A stretch of DNA of 48,230 nt, taken from positions 1 to 48,230 of the forward strand of contig NZ_BOLV01000018.1 of assembly GCF_016861845.1 (NCBI RefSeq), read 5' to 3'. The translations under genes were made by a program, and so were the position numbers. This DNA comes from Lacticaseibacillus suilingensis. Its GTDB lineage: Bacteria > Bacillota > Bacilli > Lactobacillales > Lactobacillaceae. Positions 17,117 to 26,523 of the stretch are shown one piece after another. How positions within the stretch are numbered: the stretch's first letter is position 1; every line of letters begins with the position of its first letter. The notes under the pieces were generated by a model. The model was not told the origin of the DNA. It did not search any database and worked only from the letters and a program-made list of their open reading frames with translations.

Positions 17117-18877
17117 ATGGCCAGTGCGGCGCAGAGTATTTTGAAAGAGAAATTCGGCTACGATGAGTTTCGGCCGGGGCAGGACGCAGCCATTAAGCGC
17201 GTGCTGGCGCACGAGAACACGCTGGTCATCATGCCCACTGGCGGCGGGAAATCGCTGTGCTATCAGGTGCCAGCCCTGCTGCAAAGCGGCCTGACGGTGG
17301 TGGTGTCGCCTTTGATTGCCTTGATGAAGGATCAGGTCGATGCCCTCAATGAAAATGCCATTCCTGCCACTTACATCAACAGCACCGTGGCATATCCAGA
17401 GGCCCAGCACCGGCTGGAGATGGCGGCGCGTGGTGAGGTAAAGCTGCTGTATGTCGCACCTGAGCGGCTAGAGATGCCGGATTTTCAGCAGGATCTGGCG
17501 AGCCTGCAGATTGACTTGCTAGCGGTAGACGAAGCACACTGTATTTCCCAGTGGGGCCATGATTTTCGACCGAGCTATCTGCAGCTGCAAACCATTGCCG
17601 CAGCCCTGCCGTCGCACCCGACGGTTATTGCATTAACCGCCACGGCGACGACGCGAGTGGCGCTGGATATTGGTCAGCGGCTGAACATTCCCGAAGCGGG
17701 GATGATCAACACTGGCTTTGCCCGACCAAATCTGAGCTTTCAAGTGGTCAAGGACCAGGACAAGGATGCCTTTTTGCTCGACTATTTGAAGCTCAACCAA
17801 ACGCAAAGTGGCATTGTCTACTGTGCTACCCGCAAAGAAGTTGAGCGGCTTTATTTGCTACTGGAACGCCAAGGTATTGCCGTGACCAAGTATCATGCGG
17901 GGTTGTCCGAGCAGGAACGCACGGCCAATCAGGAAGACTTTCTCTTTGATCGCAAGCCGGTGATGGTGGCGACCAACGCTTTCGGAATGGGAATCGACAA
18001 AAGTAACGTGCGCTTTGTCATTCACGCTCAGGTGCCAGGCGACCTCGAGTCTTATTATCAAGAAGCCGGCCGCGCCGGGCGGGACGGGTTGCCCAGTGAG
18101 GCGATTTTGTTGTTTGCCCCAGCTGATTTGCAGATTCGCCGGTTCTTTATTGATCAAAGCGAAGGCGATGACGCTTACAAGCAAAATGAATACCGCAAGT
18201 TGCAGGTGATGAATCAATACGCCAACACCGGCGATTGTCTCCAGCAATTCATCCTGCAGTATTTCGGGCAGGCTTCACAACCCTGCGGCCAGTGCTCGAA
18301 TTGCCGAGACGACCGCGAAGCCGTGGATGTGACGCTGGATGCGCAAAAGGCACTGTCCTGCGTGGTGCGGATGCATGGCCGCTACGGCAAGGGCCTGATT
18401 GCTGATGTGCTGGCAGGCTCCAAAAGTCGGCGCTTGACGCAACTGGGGCTGGAGCAGTTGTCCACTTACGGCTTGTTAAGTAGCTGGCGTAAAAAAGACA
18501 TCAGCGGCTTTATCGACTTTCTGACGGCTGATGGCTACCTGATGCCTCAAGGCGGGCAGTATCCGACCCTGGGGCTGACGGAACTGGGCGCGCAGGTGCT
18601 GCGCGGCGAGGCGCAAGTGATGCGTAAGCAAGCCGTCAAGGCGCGCCAGTCGCTGCCAGTGGACGACGAGCTGTTCCAGCAGCTGCGCAGTTTGCGCTAT
18701 GACTTAGCGCAGAAGCAAGGCGTGCCGCCGTATGTGATTTTCTCTGACGAAACGCTGCGGCAGTTGTGCCTGCTGCGGCCGCAAACCGAAGCCCAGATGC
18801 TCAATGTCAAAGGCGTGGGCCAGGTCAAAGTCGACAAATACGGGGCAATTTTCCTTGAAGCCCTGGCCGCGGATTAA
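17117..18877 (+). CDS. recQ: ATP-dependent DNA helicase RecQ
   Basis: ATG 17117 follows GGGGGAG. The product has 586 residues. A RecQ motif 0 (EFRPGQ) precedes Walker A (PTGGGKS, K45), then DEAH (138-141), TATAT, and motif VI (QEAGRAGRDG). The RQC part has a zinc site ending CGQCSNC, then a winged helix. A C-terminal HRDC domain spans about 515-585. RecQ unwinds recombination and replication intermediates in 3'-5' direction. The full HRDC-bearing length marks it as the main RecQ rather than a short RecQ-like helicase. It separates gltX from cysS, which are neighbours in many Firmicutes. No terminator is seen before cysS, so transcription may continue into it. Confidence 0.95.
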   Translation: MASAAQSILKEKFGYDEFRPGQDAAIKRVLAHENTLVIMPTGGGKSLCYQVPALLQSGLTVVVSPLIALMKDQVDALNENAIPATYINSTVAYPEAQHRLEMAARGEVKLLYVAPERLEMPDFQQDLASLQIDLLAVDEAHCISQWGHDFRPSYLQLQTIAAALPSHPTVIALTATATTRVALDIGQRLNIPEAGMINTGFARPNLSFQVVKDQDKDAFLLDYLKLNQTQSGIVYCATRKEVERLYLLLERQGIAVTKYHAGLSEQERTANQEDFLFDRKPVMVATNAFGMGIDKSNVRFVIHAQVPGDLESYYQEAGRAGRDGLPSEAILLFAPADLQIRRFFIDQSEGDDAYKQNEYRKLQVMNQYANTGDCLQQFILQYFGQASQPCGQCSNCRDDREAVDVTLDAQKALSCVVRMHGRYGKGLIADVLAGSKSRRLTQLGLEQLSTYGLLSSWRKKDISGFIDFLTADGYLMPQGGQYPTLGLTELGAQVLRGEAQVMRKQAVKARQSLPVDDELFQQLRSLRYDLAQKQGVPPYVIFSDETLRQLCLLRPQTEAQMLNVKGVGQVKVDKYGAIFLEALAAD

Positions 18878-18940
18878 AGGGCGCAACTAGCAACGACGCG
18901 GGTTTTCGAGTATGATACAAGAGACATAGGGGGCGACAGA

Positions 18941-20344
18941 ATGCTGCAACTATATAACACGCTCACGCGGCAAAAAGAACCATTCACACCGATCAAACCA
19001 GGGGAAATCAGTATGTATGTCTGTGGCCCCACGGTGTACAACTATATTCACATTGGCAACGCCCGCTCGGCGATTGCCTTTGATACCATCCGCCGGTACT
19101 TCGAGTATCGCGGCTACAAGGTGAATTATGTCTCAAACTTCACCGATGTTGACGATAAAATCATCAACGCTGCGCATGAAACCGGCGAGGCGCCGCTTGA
19201 CTTAGCACAGCGCTTCATTGATGCGTTCATGGCCGACACCGGCAAGCTAAATATCGAACCAGCCACGGCGCATCCTCGCGCCAGTCAAATGATTCCGGAA
19301 ATCATTAGCTTCGTTGAACGGCTGATGGCCAAGGGCTATGCCTATGAATCCGAAGGCGATGTCTATTATCGCGCCCGCAAGTTCAAGCACTACGGCGAGT
19401 TGGCTAACAAAAACGTCGACGAACTGGAGCAAGGCGCCTCCCAGCATGTGGCCGATGCCGAAACCGCCCGTAAGGAAGATCCGATTGATTTTGCCTTGTG
19501 GAAAGCGGCCAAACCCGGCGAAATTGCCTGGGATTCGCCTTGGGGCCAAGGCCGGCCAGGCTGGCACATTGAATGTTCCGTGATGAGTACCACCCTGCTA
19601 GGCGATACCATCGATATTCATGGCGGCGGCCAGGACCTCGAGTTCCCGCACCACGAAAACGAAATCGCTCAGAGCGAAGCCGCTACCGGTAAGAAATTTG
19701 TCAACTACTGGATGCACAATGGCTTTGTGACCATCGGGGAAGCCGACGAAAAAATGAGCAAGTCGCTGGGTAATTTCATCACGGTGCATGACATTGTCAA
19801 AACTGTTGATCCTCAAACGCTGCGCTTTTTGATGGCCAGCACCCAGTACCGCCGGCCGATTCGCTATTCTGAAGCCGGCCTCAAGGAAGCCGCCCGCAAC
19901 CTCGAACGGTTGAAAATTGCCCGCGAGGCCGTGGCCTACCGGCAGCAAGGCGCCCAACCTGGCAGCAGTGCAGAGGTGACGGCTCAGTTGGCCAGTCTGA
20001 AAGGCGCCTTTATCGCCGCCATGGATGACGACATTAACGTGCAAAATGGCCTGGCCGTGGTTTACGATTTGGCCAAGCTGATGAATGAAGTCGCCGGCGC
20101 CGATACGGTTTACGCAGACACCCTGCAGGCGCTACTCGATGTGCAGGCGCAGTGGCTGGCGATTTTCGGCGTGCAGTTCCAAGCCGAGCTGCTGGATGCC
20201 GACGTCGAAGCCTTGATTGAAAAGCGCAATGCCGCCCGGGCCGCCAAGGATTTTGCCTTGAGTGACCAGATTCGCGACGACTTGCAGGCCAAAGGAATTT
20301 TACTGGATGATACCGCACAAGGAACGAGGTGGCGCCGCAAATGA
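18941..20344 (+). CDS. cysS: Cysteine--tRNA ligase
   Basis: ATG 18941 lies behind GGGGGCGACAG. The product has 467 residues, normal for CysRS. C28 (MYVCGPTVY) begins the zinc site, HIGN is at 37-40, the WHIECS segment supplies another zinc ligand, and KMSKS is at 271-275. It charges tRNA-Cys. The stop overlaps the mrnC start by four bases (ATGA), and cysS-mrnC-rlmB-yacP is a conserved Firmicutes operon. A TATGAT word (18911-18916) could be a -10, but the -35 is poor. No T-box leader was recognised. Confidence 0.97.
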   Translation: MLQLYNTLTRQKEPFTPIKPGEISMYVCGPTVYNYIHIGNARSAIAFDTIRRYFEYRGYKVNYVSNFTDVDDKIINAAHETGEAPLDLAQRFIDAFMADTGKLNIEPATAHPRASQMIPEIISFVERLMAKGYAYESEGDVYYRARKFKHYGELANKNVDELEQGASQHVADAETARKEDPIDFALWKAAKPGEIAWDSPWGQGRPGWHIECSVMSTTLLGDTIDIHGGGQDLEFPHHENEIAQSEAATGKKFVNYWMHNGFVTIGEADEKMSKSLGNFITVHDIVKTVDPQTLRFLMASTQYRRPIRYSEAGLKEAARNLERLKIAREAVAYRQQGAQPGSSAEVTAQLASLKGAFIAAMDDDINVQNGLAVVYDLAKLMNEVAGADTVYADTLQALLDVQAQWLAIFGVQFQAELLDADVEALIEKRNAARAAKDFALSDQIRDDLQAKGILLDDTAQGTRWRRK

Positions 20345-20763
20345 CAGCTGACGCAAAACAATTGAATGGCATTGCCCTGGCGTACCTGGGGGATGCCGTG
20401 TATGAAGTTTACGTGCGCGAGCACCTGTTGGACCGCGGGTTAGTGCGGCCCAGTCAGCTGCAAAAAGCGGCGAAAAGTTTCGTGTCGGCCAAGGCCCAAG
20501 CGGCGCTGATTGGCGAAATGGAAGCCCAAAATCTGCTGTCTGAGGAAGAATGGGACTATTTCAAACGCGGGCGTAACGCCAAAAGCTACACGCACGCGAA
20601 ACATACCGATGTGGTGACGTACCGCATTTCCACCGGGTTCGAAGCGTTGTTTGGTTATCTGAAGTTAACCGCGCAAACGGCGCGCATTGATGAGCTCGCT
20701 GCCTGGTGCATTGCATTTGTCGAAGAAGGAGGGACAGGCCATGGCCAATTCAAGACCAAGTGA
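20341..20763 (+). CDS. mrnC: Mini-ribonuclease 3
   Basis: ATG 20341 overlaps the cysS stop; the GTG at 20329 would add MAPQ only. The product has 140 residues. The RNase III catalytic motif is near the N-terminus ([16 protein letters not shown]), and the ending fits Mini-III, which lacks the dsRNA-binding domain of RNase III. It matures 23S rRNA ends in Bacillus. It overlaps rlmB by 23 bases, consistent with coupled translation. Confidence 0.93.
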   Translation: MTADAKQLNGIALAYLGDAVYEVYVREHLLDRGLVRPSQLQKAAKSFVSAKAQAALIGEMEAQNLLSEEEWDYFKRGRNAKSYTHAKHTDVVTYRISTGFEALFGYLKLTAQTARIDELAAWCIAFVEEGGTGHGQFKTK

Positions 20764-21532
20764 AGCCCATCGCAGTCAGCCCAAGGATCAAGCGCACGAG
20801 GATGAATTCGTCTTCGGCCGCCATGCTGTGGCCGAAGCGCTGAAAAATGGGAGCGCCAAAACCATCAACAAGCTGTTCGTCCAAAACGGCCTGAATAGCG
20901 ATCCGGTGCGGGCGATTGTCGATAAGGCGAAGAAGCAAAAAATCCTGGTTAGCCAGGTGCCGAAGACCAAGCTGGATCTGTTGACCGATGGTGGCAATCA
21001 CCAAGGCGTGATGGTGGCGATGACGCCTTACGCCTATGCCACCTTGGATGAGCTGTTCGCGCATGCCGAAGGCCACGACCCGTTCTTTGTGATTTTGGAT
21101 AACTTAGAAGACCCGCAAAACCTCGGCTCAATTTTACGGACAGCTGATGCGATTGGCGTGGATGGGATTATCATTCCCAAACACCGCGCGGTTGGTTTGA
21201 CCAGCACCGTGGCGAAGGTCTCAACTGGGGCCATTGAGCATGTCCCGGTGGCGCGGGTGACGAATTTGGCCCAAACCATCAAGCAGCTCAAGGATAAAGG
21301 GGTCTGGATCTTTGGCACCGCTATGGATGGCCAGGACTTCCGCCAGTGGAATGCCACCGGCAGTATCGCCCTGGTGATTGGCAACGAAGGTAAAGGCATT
21401 TCCCCTGGGATTGCCAAATTGATGGATGCCACTTTGACCATTCCAATGGTGGGTCACGTGCAAAGCCTCAATGCCAGTGTCGCTGCCGGCATCTTGATGT
21501 ATCAAGGCTTTACCAGCCGCGGAGGCAAATAA
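20741..21532 (+). CDS. rlmB: 23S rRNA (guanosine-2'-O-)-methyltransferase RlmB (TrmH family)
   Basis: ATG 20741 is chosen because AAGGAGGG (about 20727) precedes it; the longer frame from 20687 lies wholly inside mrnC. The product has 263 residues. An N-terminal substrate-binding domain ([12 protein letters not shown]...) is followed by a SPOUT domain with its three motifs: [26 protein letters not shown] and [10 protein letters not shown]. It methylates a guanosine of 23S rRNA in RlmB proteins; the exact target here is inferred from the family. A charged, His- and Gln-rich N-terminal extension of about 20 residues is present. Confidence 0.93.
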   Translation: MANSRPSEAHRSQPKDQAHEDEFVFGRHAVAEALKNGSAKTINKLFVQNGLNSDPVRAIVDKAKKQKILVSQVPKTKLDLLTDGGNHQGVMVAMTPYAYATLDELFAHAEGHDPFFVILDNLEDPQNLGSILRTADAIGVDGIIIPKHRAVGLTSTVAKVSTGAIEHVPVARVTNLAQTIKQLKDKGVWIFGTAMDGQDFRQWNATGSIALVIGNEGKGISPGIAKLMDATLTIPMVGHVQSLNASVAAGILMYQGFTSRGGK

Positions 21533-22072
21533 ATGCGCCGGCATTTGTTGATTGTGGATGGCTACAATGTGATTGGTAATTGGCCGGAATTGGCCAAGCT
21601 CAAAGCCACCGGTCATTTTGACGCCGCTCGCGATCAACTGCTAGACGAAATTGCCGAGTACCGGGCGCATGAAGACGCCGAAATTATTGTGGTGTTTGAT
21701 GCGATGTATGTGCCCGGCATCGGCGAAAGCTATGATAAGTGGCAGTTCAAAGTGGTGTTCACGCAGCAGGATGAAACCGCCGATAGCTACATCGAGCGCC
21801 TAGCCAATGATCTGAATACGCCGCTGGTGCAGCTCACCGTGGTCACTTCTGATCAGGCGGAACAGTGGACGGTGTTTTCGCGCGGGGCACTGCGGATTTC
21901 CTCACGCGAGTTCCATGGCGAAATTGCGCGGTCGAACCGCGAGTTCACCCATTCCACTGACCCGTTCATCATGCGGGAAAGCAAGCGCAACACCCCTTGG
22001 AGCAGTGAACAGCTGCGCAAGTTGGATAAAGCGCGGCGCAAGCTCACGCGGCATCCAGATCAAGATCAATAA
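21533..22072 (+). CDS. NYN-domain ribonuclease YacP (Rae1-like)
   Basis: ATG 21533 immediately follows the rlmB stop. The product has 179 residues. A PIN-like NYN domain shows acidic residues at the usual places (IVDGYNVIGNWP near 6-17, VVFDAMYVPG, DETADSYIERLA, VVTSDQAEQ). YacP of Bacillus (Rae1) is a ribosome-associated endoribonuclease. It ends the cysS operon here and is followed by a bidirectional terminator. In many Firmicutes sigH comes next; here a sigma factor gene appears 5.5 kb further on. Confidence 0.9.
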   Translation: MRRHLLIVDGYNVIGNWPELAKLKATGHFDAARDQLLDEIAEYRAHEDAEIIVVFDAMYVPGIGESYDKWQFKVVFTQQDETADSYIERLANDLNTPLVQLTVVTSDQAEQWTVFSRGALRISSREFHGEIARSNREFTHSTDPFIMRESKRNTPWSSEQLRKLDKARRKLTRHPDQDQ

Positions 22073-22113
22073 AAAATGATCAGCCAAAGTAAAATCTTGG
22101 TTGGTCATTTTTT
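22071..22113. terminator. Bidirectional terminator between yacP and the transporter operon
   Basis: A 17-bp stem with two wobbles (22071-22087 with 22097-22113), A6 at its left and T6 at its right, works for both converging transcripts. Its left end overlaps the yacP stop. Confidence 0.85.
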
Positions 22114-22125
22114 ATTTGGCAGACG

Positions 22126-23109
22126 TCACTTCGAATCAAGCAGCGCGTCAGTGATGTCAATTTTCTTGGTGATGATGCCTTGTTCATAAAAGACATCGGC
22201 GATTTTTTGCTGCTCGGCAACAATCGCATCGGTGACTGGCGCCATCGAGAAGGTGCGGCGCTCCACAGTGAGCTTCATAATCTTCTTCGACAGTTTTAGC
22301 GTTTTGCTTAGCATATCGATCAGTTCAGTGGGGTGTTTGGTCGCCCAAGTCATATCTTGACCCATGTACTTAATCAACAAGCTGGAGACTTTGGTGTGGT
22401 TCTTCGCATACTTGCGCGTCGCCACCACGAAGTCCCGGTTCATGGCCAGGCCCTTGGCATTGGTCAGCAGCTTAGCATCCTGCTGGACCTGGGCGGTGGC
22501 GGTGTACGGGTCCCAAGTGACCCAGGCATCGACGTTACCTTTGGCAAAAGCGACACTGGCGGCACCTTGGTCCATGTTAACCAGCGTCACGTCTTTGGTG
22601 GTTAAACCAGCTTTGGCGAGCACCTGAATGATGGTAAATTCGGCGGCAGTGCCTTTGGCGTAGGCAATGCGCTTACCTTTGAGTTGTTTGATTGAGGTGA
22701 TGCCTGAATTTTTGCCGACCAGCACGCCAGTCCCGTATTCTTTCGAGGCGCCGGCGCCGATGTAGACCAGATCCAACCCACTGGCTTGGTTAACCACCGG
22801 TGGGGTATCGCCTAACCGGGCATAGTCAATGTTGCCGGATTTCAGCGCAGTCATCAAGGCAGCGCCGCTTTGGAATTCCTTGAAGACGACCTTGTAACCT
22901 TTGGCCTTCATCTTCTTGGCGAGCTCGCCGCGCTGGCGGGAAATATCCGCTGGATCGGCTTTTTGGTACCCGACCACCACCCGGGTCAGTTTCTTGCCGT
23001 CGCTACTAGTGGAGGTAATCGTTTGGGTGTAGCCGTATACTGCGACCGCCAGCCAGGCAACTAGTGCCAGAAGCAGCAAAGCGATTTTAAAGCGCGGTTT
23101 GTGTGACAT
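22126..23109 (-). CDS. ABC transporter substrate-binding protein, sulfonate/nitrate/taurine type (SsuA-like)
   Basis: ATG 23109 lies behind AAGGAGG within the 3' end of the upstream ligase gene (23-bp overlap). The product has 327 residues. An N-terminal hydrophobic helix (about 8-28) lacks a lipobox Cys, so it is an uncleaved anchor or ordinary signal peptide. The rest is an NMT1/SsuA-type periplasmic-binding fold (VVVGYQKADPADISRQRG, DYARLGDTPP, AYAKGTAAEFTIIQVLAKAG, DAWVTWDPYTA). Such proteins bind alkanesulfonates, taurine, nitrate or thiamine-precursor pyrimidines; the ligand here is not determined. It is last in a five-gene operon whose permease and ATPase come first and whose two middle genes are acyl enzymes. 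Confidence 0.85.
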   Translation of the reverse strand: MSHKPRFKIALLLLALVAWLAVAVYGYTQTITSTSSDGKKLTRVVVGYQKADPADISRQRGELAKKMKAKGYKVVFKEFQSGAALMTALKSGNIDYARLGDTPPVVNQASGLDLVYIGAGASKEYGTGVLVGKNSGITSIKQLKGKRIAYAKGTAAEFTIIQVLAKAGLTTKDVTLVNMDQGAASVAFAKGNVDAWVTWDPYTATAQVQQDAKLLTNAKGLAMNRDFVVATRKYAKNHTKVSSLLIKYMGQDMTWATKHPTELIDMLSKTLKLSKKIMKLTVERRTFSMAPVTDAIVAEQQKIADVFYEQGIITKKIDITDALLDSK

Positions 23110-24625
23110 GGTCGCCCTCCTTCAGCCATTGCTTGAGCATGGGCCGCAAGACTTTGCCGGTTTGATTGCGCGGAAATTCATCCAAGAACATCACCTTGGT
23201 GGGCGCTTCGTACTTCGCCAGGTGGGCGCGGCCGTATTCAAGCACGGTTTGGCGCTGCTCCTCCTCGTTTTCACCAGGTGTGGTGGAAATAATCGCGGCT
23301 GTGACTTCTTCGCCGTAGAGTGGATCAGGCAGCCCAATCACGCACAACTGCGCGATGAAAGGTAGTTCGTCGAGCACGTTTTCGACATGAGCCGGCGCCA
23401 CTTTTTCGCCGCCGCGGGAAATGATTTCCTTGGCGCGGCCTTTAACAAAGAGATAGCCATCTTCATCAAAGTAGCCCAAATCGCCAGTTAAAAACCAGCC
23501 ATCAGCAAAGGCCCCTTCGTGCGGATCCATGTACTGATCGATGACATGGTCGCCGGCAATGACAATTTCACCCAGCACAGAAGGCGCAGTGGTTAAAGTG
23601 CCATCTTGCTGGCGGATTTTGACTTTGGTGCCGAAAGGCTTGCCCGCAGAGCCAATCTTCGGCGCTTCCAGTGGGTTAATCGTGCACTGGCTGGCAGATT
23701 CCGTCATGCCGTAGCCTTCAATCACATGGGTGTTGAAGCGATTCTGGAAAGTGCGGAGCTGATCTTCCGGCAGGGCAAACGAGCTGCACCGGGTGAACAT
23801 CAAATTAATCTCGGTGCGACGCTGATGGTAGACTTGATTGGCGGTTTCGTTGAGCAGCAGAATGCCCACAATCGTCGGCACCACCGACGTCCAGTTGACC
23901 CCGTTATCGGCCACCCAATTCCAGAAACGAGAAGCCGAGAACTTCGGCGCAATCACGAGCTTACCACCAGCCATGCGCATCGCCAAGGCGACCATCACCT
24001 GCGCGTTGATATGAAACATGGGCATGGTAATCAACGCCACCGAGTCTTCATGCATGTCGTTGCTCTGAGCGTCATGCGTGGCAGCGTTGAAAATCAAACG
24101 CTGCGACAGACCGACGCGCTTGGGCTTGCCAGTGGTGCCACTGGTAGCTAAAATCAGCGCCAGGTCGTTTTCGGTCACTGGGCCGGCTTGGGCCGGGCCG
24201 CGGTCAGCTGGTGCGACCACCAGCGTGGCAGTCGGCAGGGTGGCCAGCGTCACCGCTTGCTGGGTGAAGCCGTCACGCCGGACCTGAGCGGCCATCTCTG
24301 GTAGAAGCAGCATGGCGGCATAGTGATGCTCATCGCGGTCAGCCAGCAGCTCACTGGCCGGGCTGGTGGGGGAAACTGGATGGACGGCAATCCCGACTTG
24401 CCAAGCGGCTTGGTCAATCGGGATAAACGCGGCAGAATTTGGCAGACACACCATCAAAACATCGCCGCGGCCTAAGCCAGCCTCTTGCCAGCCTGCTTTC
24501 AAAGCTTCAATGTCTTGGTCTAAATCCGCGCCAGTGAACCAGCGGTCTAAGGCGATGTCTTTGACCATGGGTTGGTCCTGATGCGATTGATTTTGCTGAG
24601 TCAGGTGTTTATTTAGCGGTGTCAT
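23087..24625 (-). CDS. AMP-forming acyl-CoA synthetase (ANL superfamily)
   Basis: The product has 512 residues. ANL motifs are in order: P-loop LATSGTTGKPKR (about 170-181), PMFHINAQ, GYGMTES, the hinge GDLGYFDEDGYLFVKGRAKEIISRGGEKV, and the catalytic lysine in NQTGKVLR. It activates a carboxylic acid as acyl-AMP and passes it to CoA or another thiol. The FHIN/GYGMTES pattern is like the short- or medium-chain and oxalate ligases, but the substrate cannot be fixed by eye. It overlaps both neighbours (17 bp and 23 bp) in an operon with an importer and an acyltransferase. It may activate the imported compound or supply acyl donor to the acyltransferase; both are inference. Confidence 0.87.
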   Translation of the reverse strand: MTPLNKHLTQQNQSHQDQPMVKDIALDRWFTGADLDQDIEALKAGWQEAGLGRGDVLMVCLPNSAAFIPIDQAAWQVGIAVHPVSPTSPASELLADRDEHHYAAMLLLPEMAAQVRRDGFTQQAVTLATLPTATLVVAPADRGPAQAGPVTENDLALILATSGTTGKPKRVGLSQRLIFNAATHDAQSNDMHEDSVALITMPMFHINAQVMVALAMRMAGGKLVIAPKFSASRFWNWVADNGVNWTSVVPTIVGILLLNETANQVYHQRRTEINLMFTRCSSFALPEDQLRTFQNRFNTHVIEGYGMTESASQCTINPLEAPKIGSAGKPFGTKVKIRQQDGTLTTAPSVLGEIVIAGDHVIDQYMDPHEGAFADGWFLTGDLGYFDEDGYLFVKGRAKEIISRGGEKVAPAHVENVLDELPFIAQLCVIGLPDPLYGEEVTAAIISTTPGENEEEQRQTVLEYGRAHLAKYEAPTKVMFLDEFPRNQTGKVLRPMLKQWLKEGDHVTQTAL

Positions 24626-25805
24626 TAAGCAAAGCTCCTTTAGGTTGACGATTATGTTTTAACAAGTGCCATTGCGGCCGACCAATCAAAATGCCAAACG
24701 GCGGCACCTTGTAGCAGAAACAGGCAATGCCGAAGGACACGGCCAGCACGAAGACGTACCCGAGTGGAATAGCGGCGAAATAGCCCCAATCCGACAAATG
24801 AGTTTGCGCCAAAATCCAGCGCAACAGGGTCAGGCCGATGGTTTGATCAAGGTAAATCCCGAAGGACACCTTGGCGCCATTTTTCACCCATTGATCCAGC
24901 CGCGCCGGCATGCCATGCTGGCGCCAGTCCGAGTATTTCAGCCCAATCCAGAAAATGGTCAGAATCATCAGCACGTCATACACAAACATGTAAGGCTGGT
25001 GCGGGGATACCGCATAGCTGTGAGCAAAGCCGAGCACATTGCGGTTCCAGAAGTAGTACGGCACGGTGCCGACACTCAGCAGCAAAGTCGCTGTAATCAA
25101 AGCGCGGGCGTGCTTGCGAATGCCTTGAACCATCTGCTGGTAGTGGAGCGACGTGTATTCACCAAAGATGAAGTAGAACTGGTAGGTGAAGACATTGACC
25201 CCGTAAGACCGCACCCACCAGGTCAGGTTGGAGCGATCCATGAATTGATAGTCATACTTGATGAAGAACACCACTGCCAGCTGGACGAGAAAGCTGACCA
25301 GTAAAATCAAATTGTGGTTCGATACTTTTTGGAAGAGTTTCACCATGAACGGAAACAGCACATACAACTGCAAGGTGACCACAATGTAGTACAGATAGAA
25401 CTGATCGCCGTGTAGCAACGCAGAGGTTAACGTCGGCCAATAATTAGCCCAGGTGAACGGGGCAATCGCCAAGAGGCAAGACGCCGTCAGTAAGATGATG
25501 TTCCACAGCACATAGGGCCAGCCGGAGCCGGCAAAGCGTTTTTTGAAGAAGGTGGGCCAATCATTGCGATGATAGTAGTTCAAGGTCAACACCAGCCCGG
25601 TCATGAACATGAAGCCCATCCGGGTGAAGTGAATCAGCAAATGCGTGGCCAAAAGCGTCATGTGCGGCGCCCCAGCGGCATCAGCCATCGACTGGGAAAA
25701 AGCAGTGGTGGTGTGGTTAAGCAGCACCCCGAAGATGAAAATGATTCGCATTAAGTCGACTTCATGTAGATAAGGCCGTTTCTTCTTCTTGGTCGTTTCA
25801 GGCAC
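24609..25805 (-). CDS. Membrane acyltransferase, Acyltransferase_3 family
   Basis: The product has 398 residues with about ten hydrophobic helices. The N-terminal EVDLMRIIFIFGVLLNHTT carries the family's Arg and His (R in DLMR, H in LLNHT). RMGFMFMTGLVL and SFGIYLDQTIGL are typical of Acyltransferase_3 (OafA-like) proteins, which move acetyl or other acyl groups across the membrane onto sugars, peptidoglycan or lipids. The acceptor is unknown. It overlaps the ABC ATPase gene by 8 bp and the acyl-CoA ligase gene by 17 bp, so the products are probably made together. Confidence 0.85.
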   Translation of the reverse strand: MPETTKKKKRPYLHEVDLMRIIFIFGVLLNHTTTAFSQSMADAAGAPHMTLLATHLLIHFTRMGFMFMTGLVLTLNYYHRNDWPTFFKKRFAGSGWPYVLWNIILLTASCLLAIAPFTWANYWPTLTSALLHGDQFYLYYIVVTLQLYVLFPFMVKLFQKVSNHNLILLVSFLVQLAVVFFIKYDYQFMDRSNLTWWVRSYGVNVFTYQFYFIFGEYTSLHYQQMVQGIRKHARALITATLLLSVGTVPYYFWNRNVLGFAHSYAVSPHQPYMFVYDVLMILTIFWIGLKYSDWRQHGMPARLDQWVKNGAKVSFGIYLDQTIGLTLLRWILAQTHLSDWGYFAAIPLGYVFVLAVSFGIACFCYKVPPFGILIGRPQWHLLKHNRQPKGALLNDTAK

Positions 25806-26523
25806 GAGCGGTCACCGCCTGTTCTGGCGCGAGAATGACCTCAAGGACTTCTTCAGCGACTCGGGCCACGGTTTCGGCATCTTGCCCTTTAGCGCCTTTG
25901 GTCTCATACACATTGCGGCCACTTTTGACCACAATCACGCGGTCGGCCATGCGCGCTGCTTCATCCACGTCATGGGTGATAAGCAGCGTCGTCAGGTGTT
26001 TTTCGTCACAGATTTGCGTGATGAAGGCCTGCATATTGCGCCGGGTCAAGGCGTCCAAAGCGCCAAGCGGTTCATCGAGCAGGAGCAGTTGTGGATCAGC
26101 CATTAACGCGCGCGCCAAGGCCAGCCGCTGTTTTTGCCCACCAGAGAGGGCCGCCGGATACTGGGCGGCAAAGTCACTCAGCCCCACAGCGTCGAGGGTC
26201 GCTTGGGCCCGAGCTTTGACCTTGGCATCGTGACTGTTAAAAGAGACGTTTTGAAGCGTCGTCATCCATGGCAAGAGCCGGCCGTCCTGGAACATCACTC
26301 GCGTCACCAAGTTCGGCTGGCTGTAAGTGATGGTGCCGGCGCTAGGTTGCTCCAGTTGGGCGATCAAGCGCAGCAGCGTGCTTTTGCCGCCGCCACTCAT
26401 GCCGACTAACGCGACGAATTCGCCTTGCTGAATGTCAAAACTGACATCTTTCAGCGCGTGATTATCGCCGTATTGCTTATCAATGTGGTCGAGCGTCACC
26501 AGAGCATTACTCACGGCTGGCAC
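25798..26523 (-). CDS. ABC transporter ATP-binding protein (SsuB-like)
   Basis: The product has 241 residues. Walker A is GMSGGGKST (41-49, K47), the signature LSGGQKQR starts at 126, Walker B is LLLLDEP with D150 and E151, and the switch His is in LLITHDVDEA. The sequence is of the SsuB/TauB/NrtD class that partners SsuC-type permeases. It overlaps the permease gene by 17 bp and the acyltransferase by 8 bp. Confidence 0.92.
   Translation of the reverse strand: MPAVSNALVTLDHIDKQYGDNHALKDVSFDIQQGEFVALVGMSGGGKSTLLRLIAQLEQPSAGTITYSQPNLVTRVMFQDGRLLPWMTTLQNVSFNSHDAKVKARAQATLDAVGLSDFAAQYPAALSGGQKQRLALARALMADPQLLLLDEPLGALDALTRRNMQAFITQICDEKHLTTLLITHDVDEAARMADRVIVVKSGRNVYETKGAKGQDAETVARVAEEVLEVILAPEQAVTARA

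Noticed and set aside
18878-18940. T-box leader before cysS
   Set aside because: The interval is only 63 bp, too short for a T-box, and shows no conserved T-box sequence.
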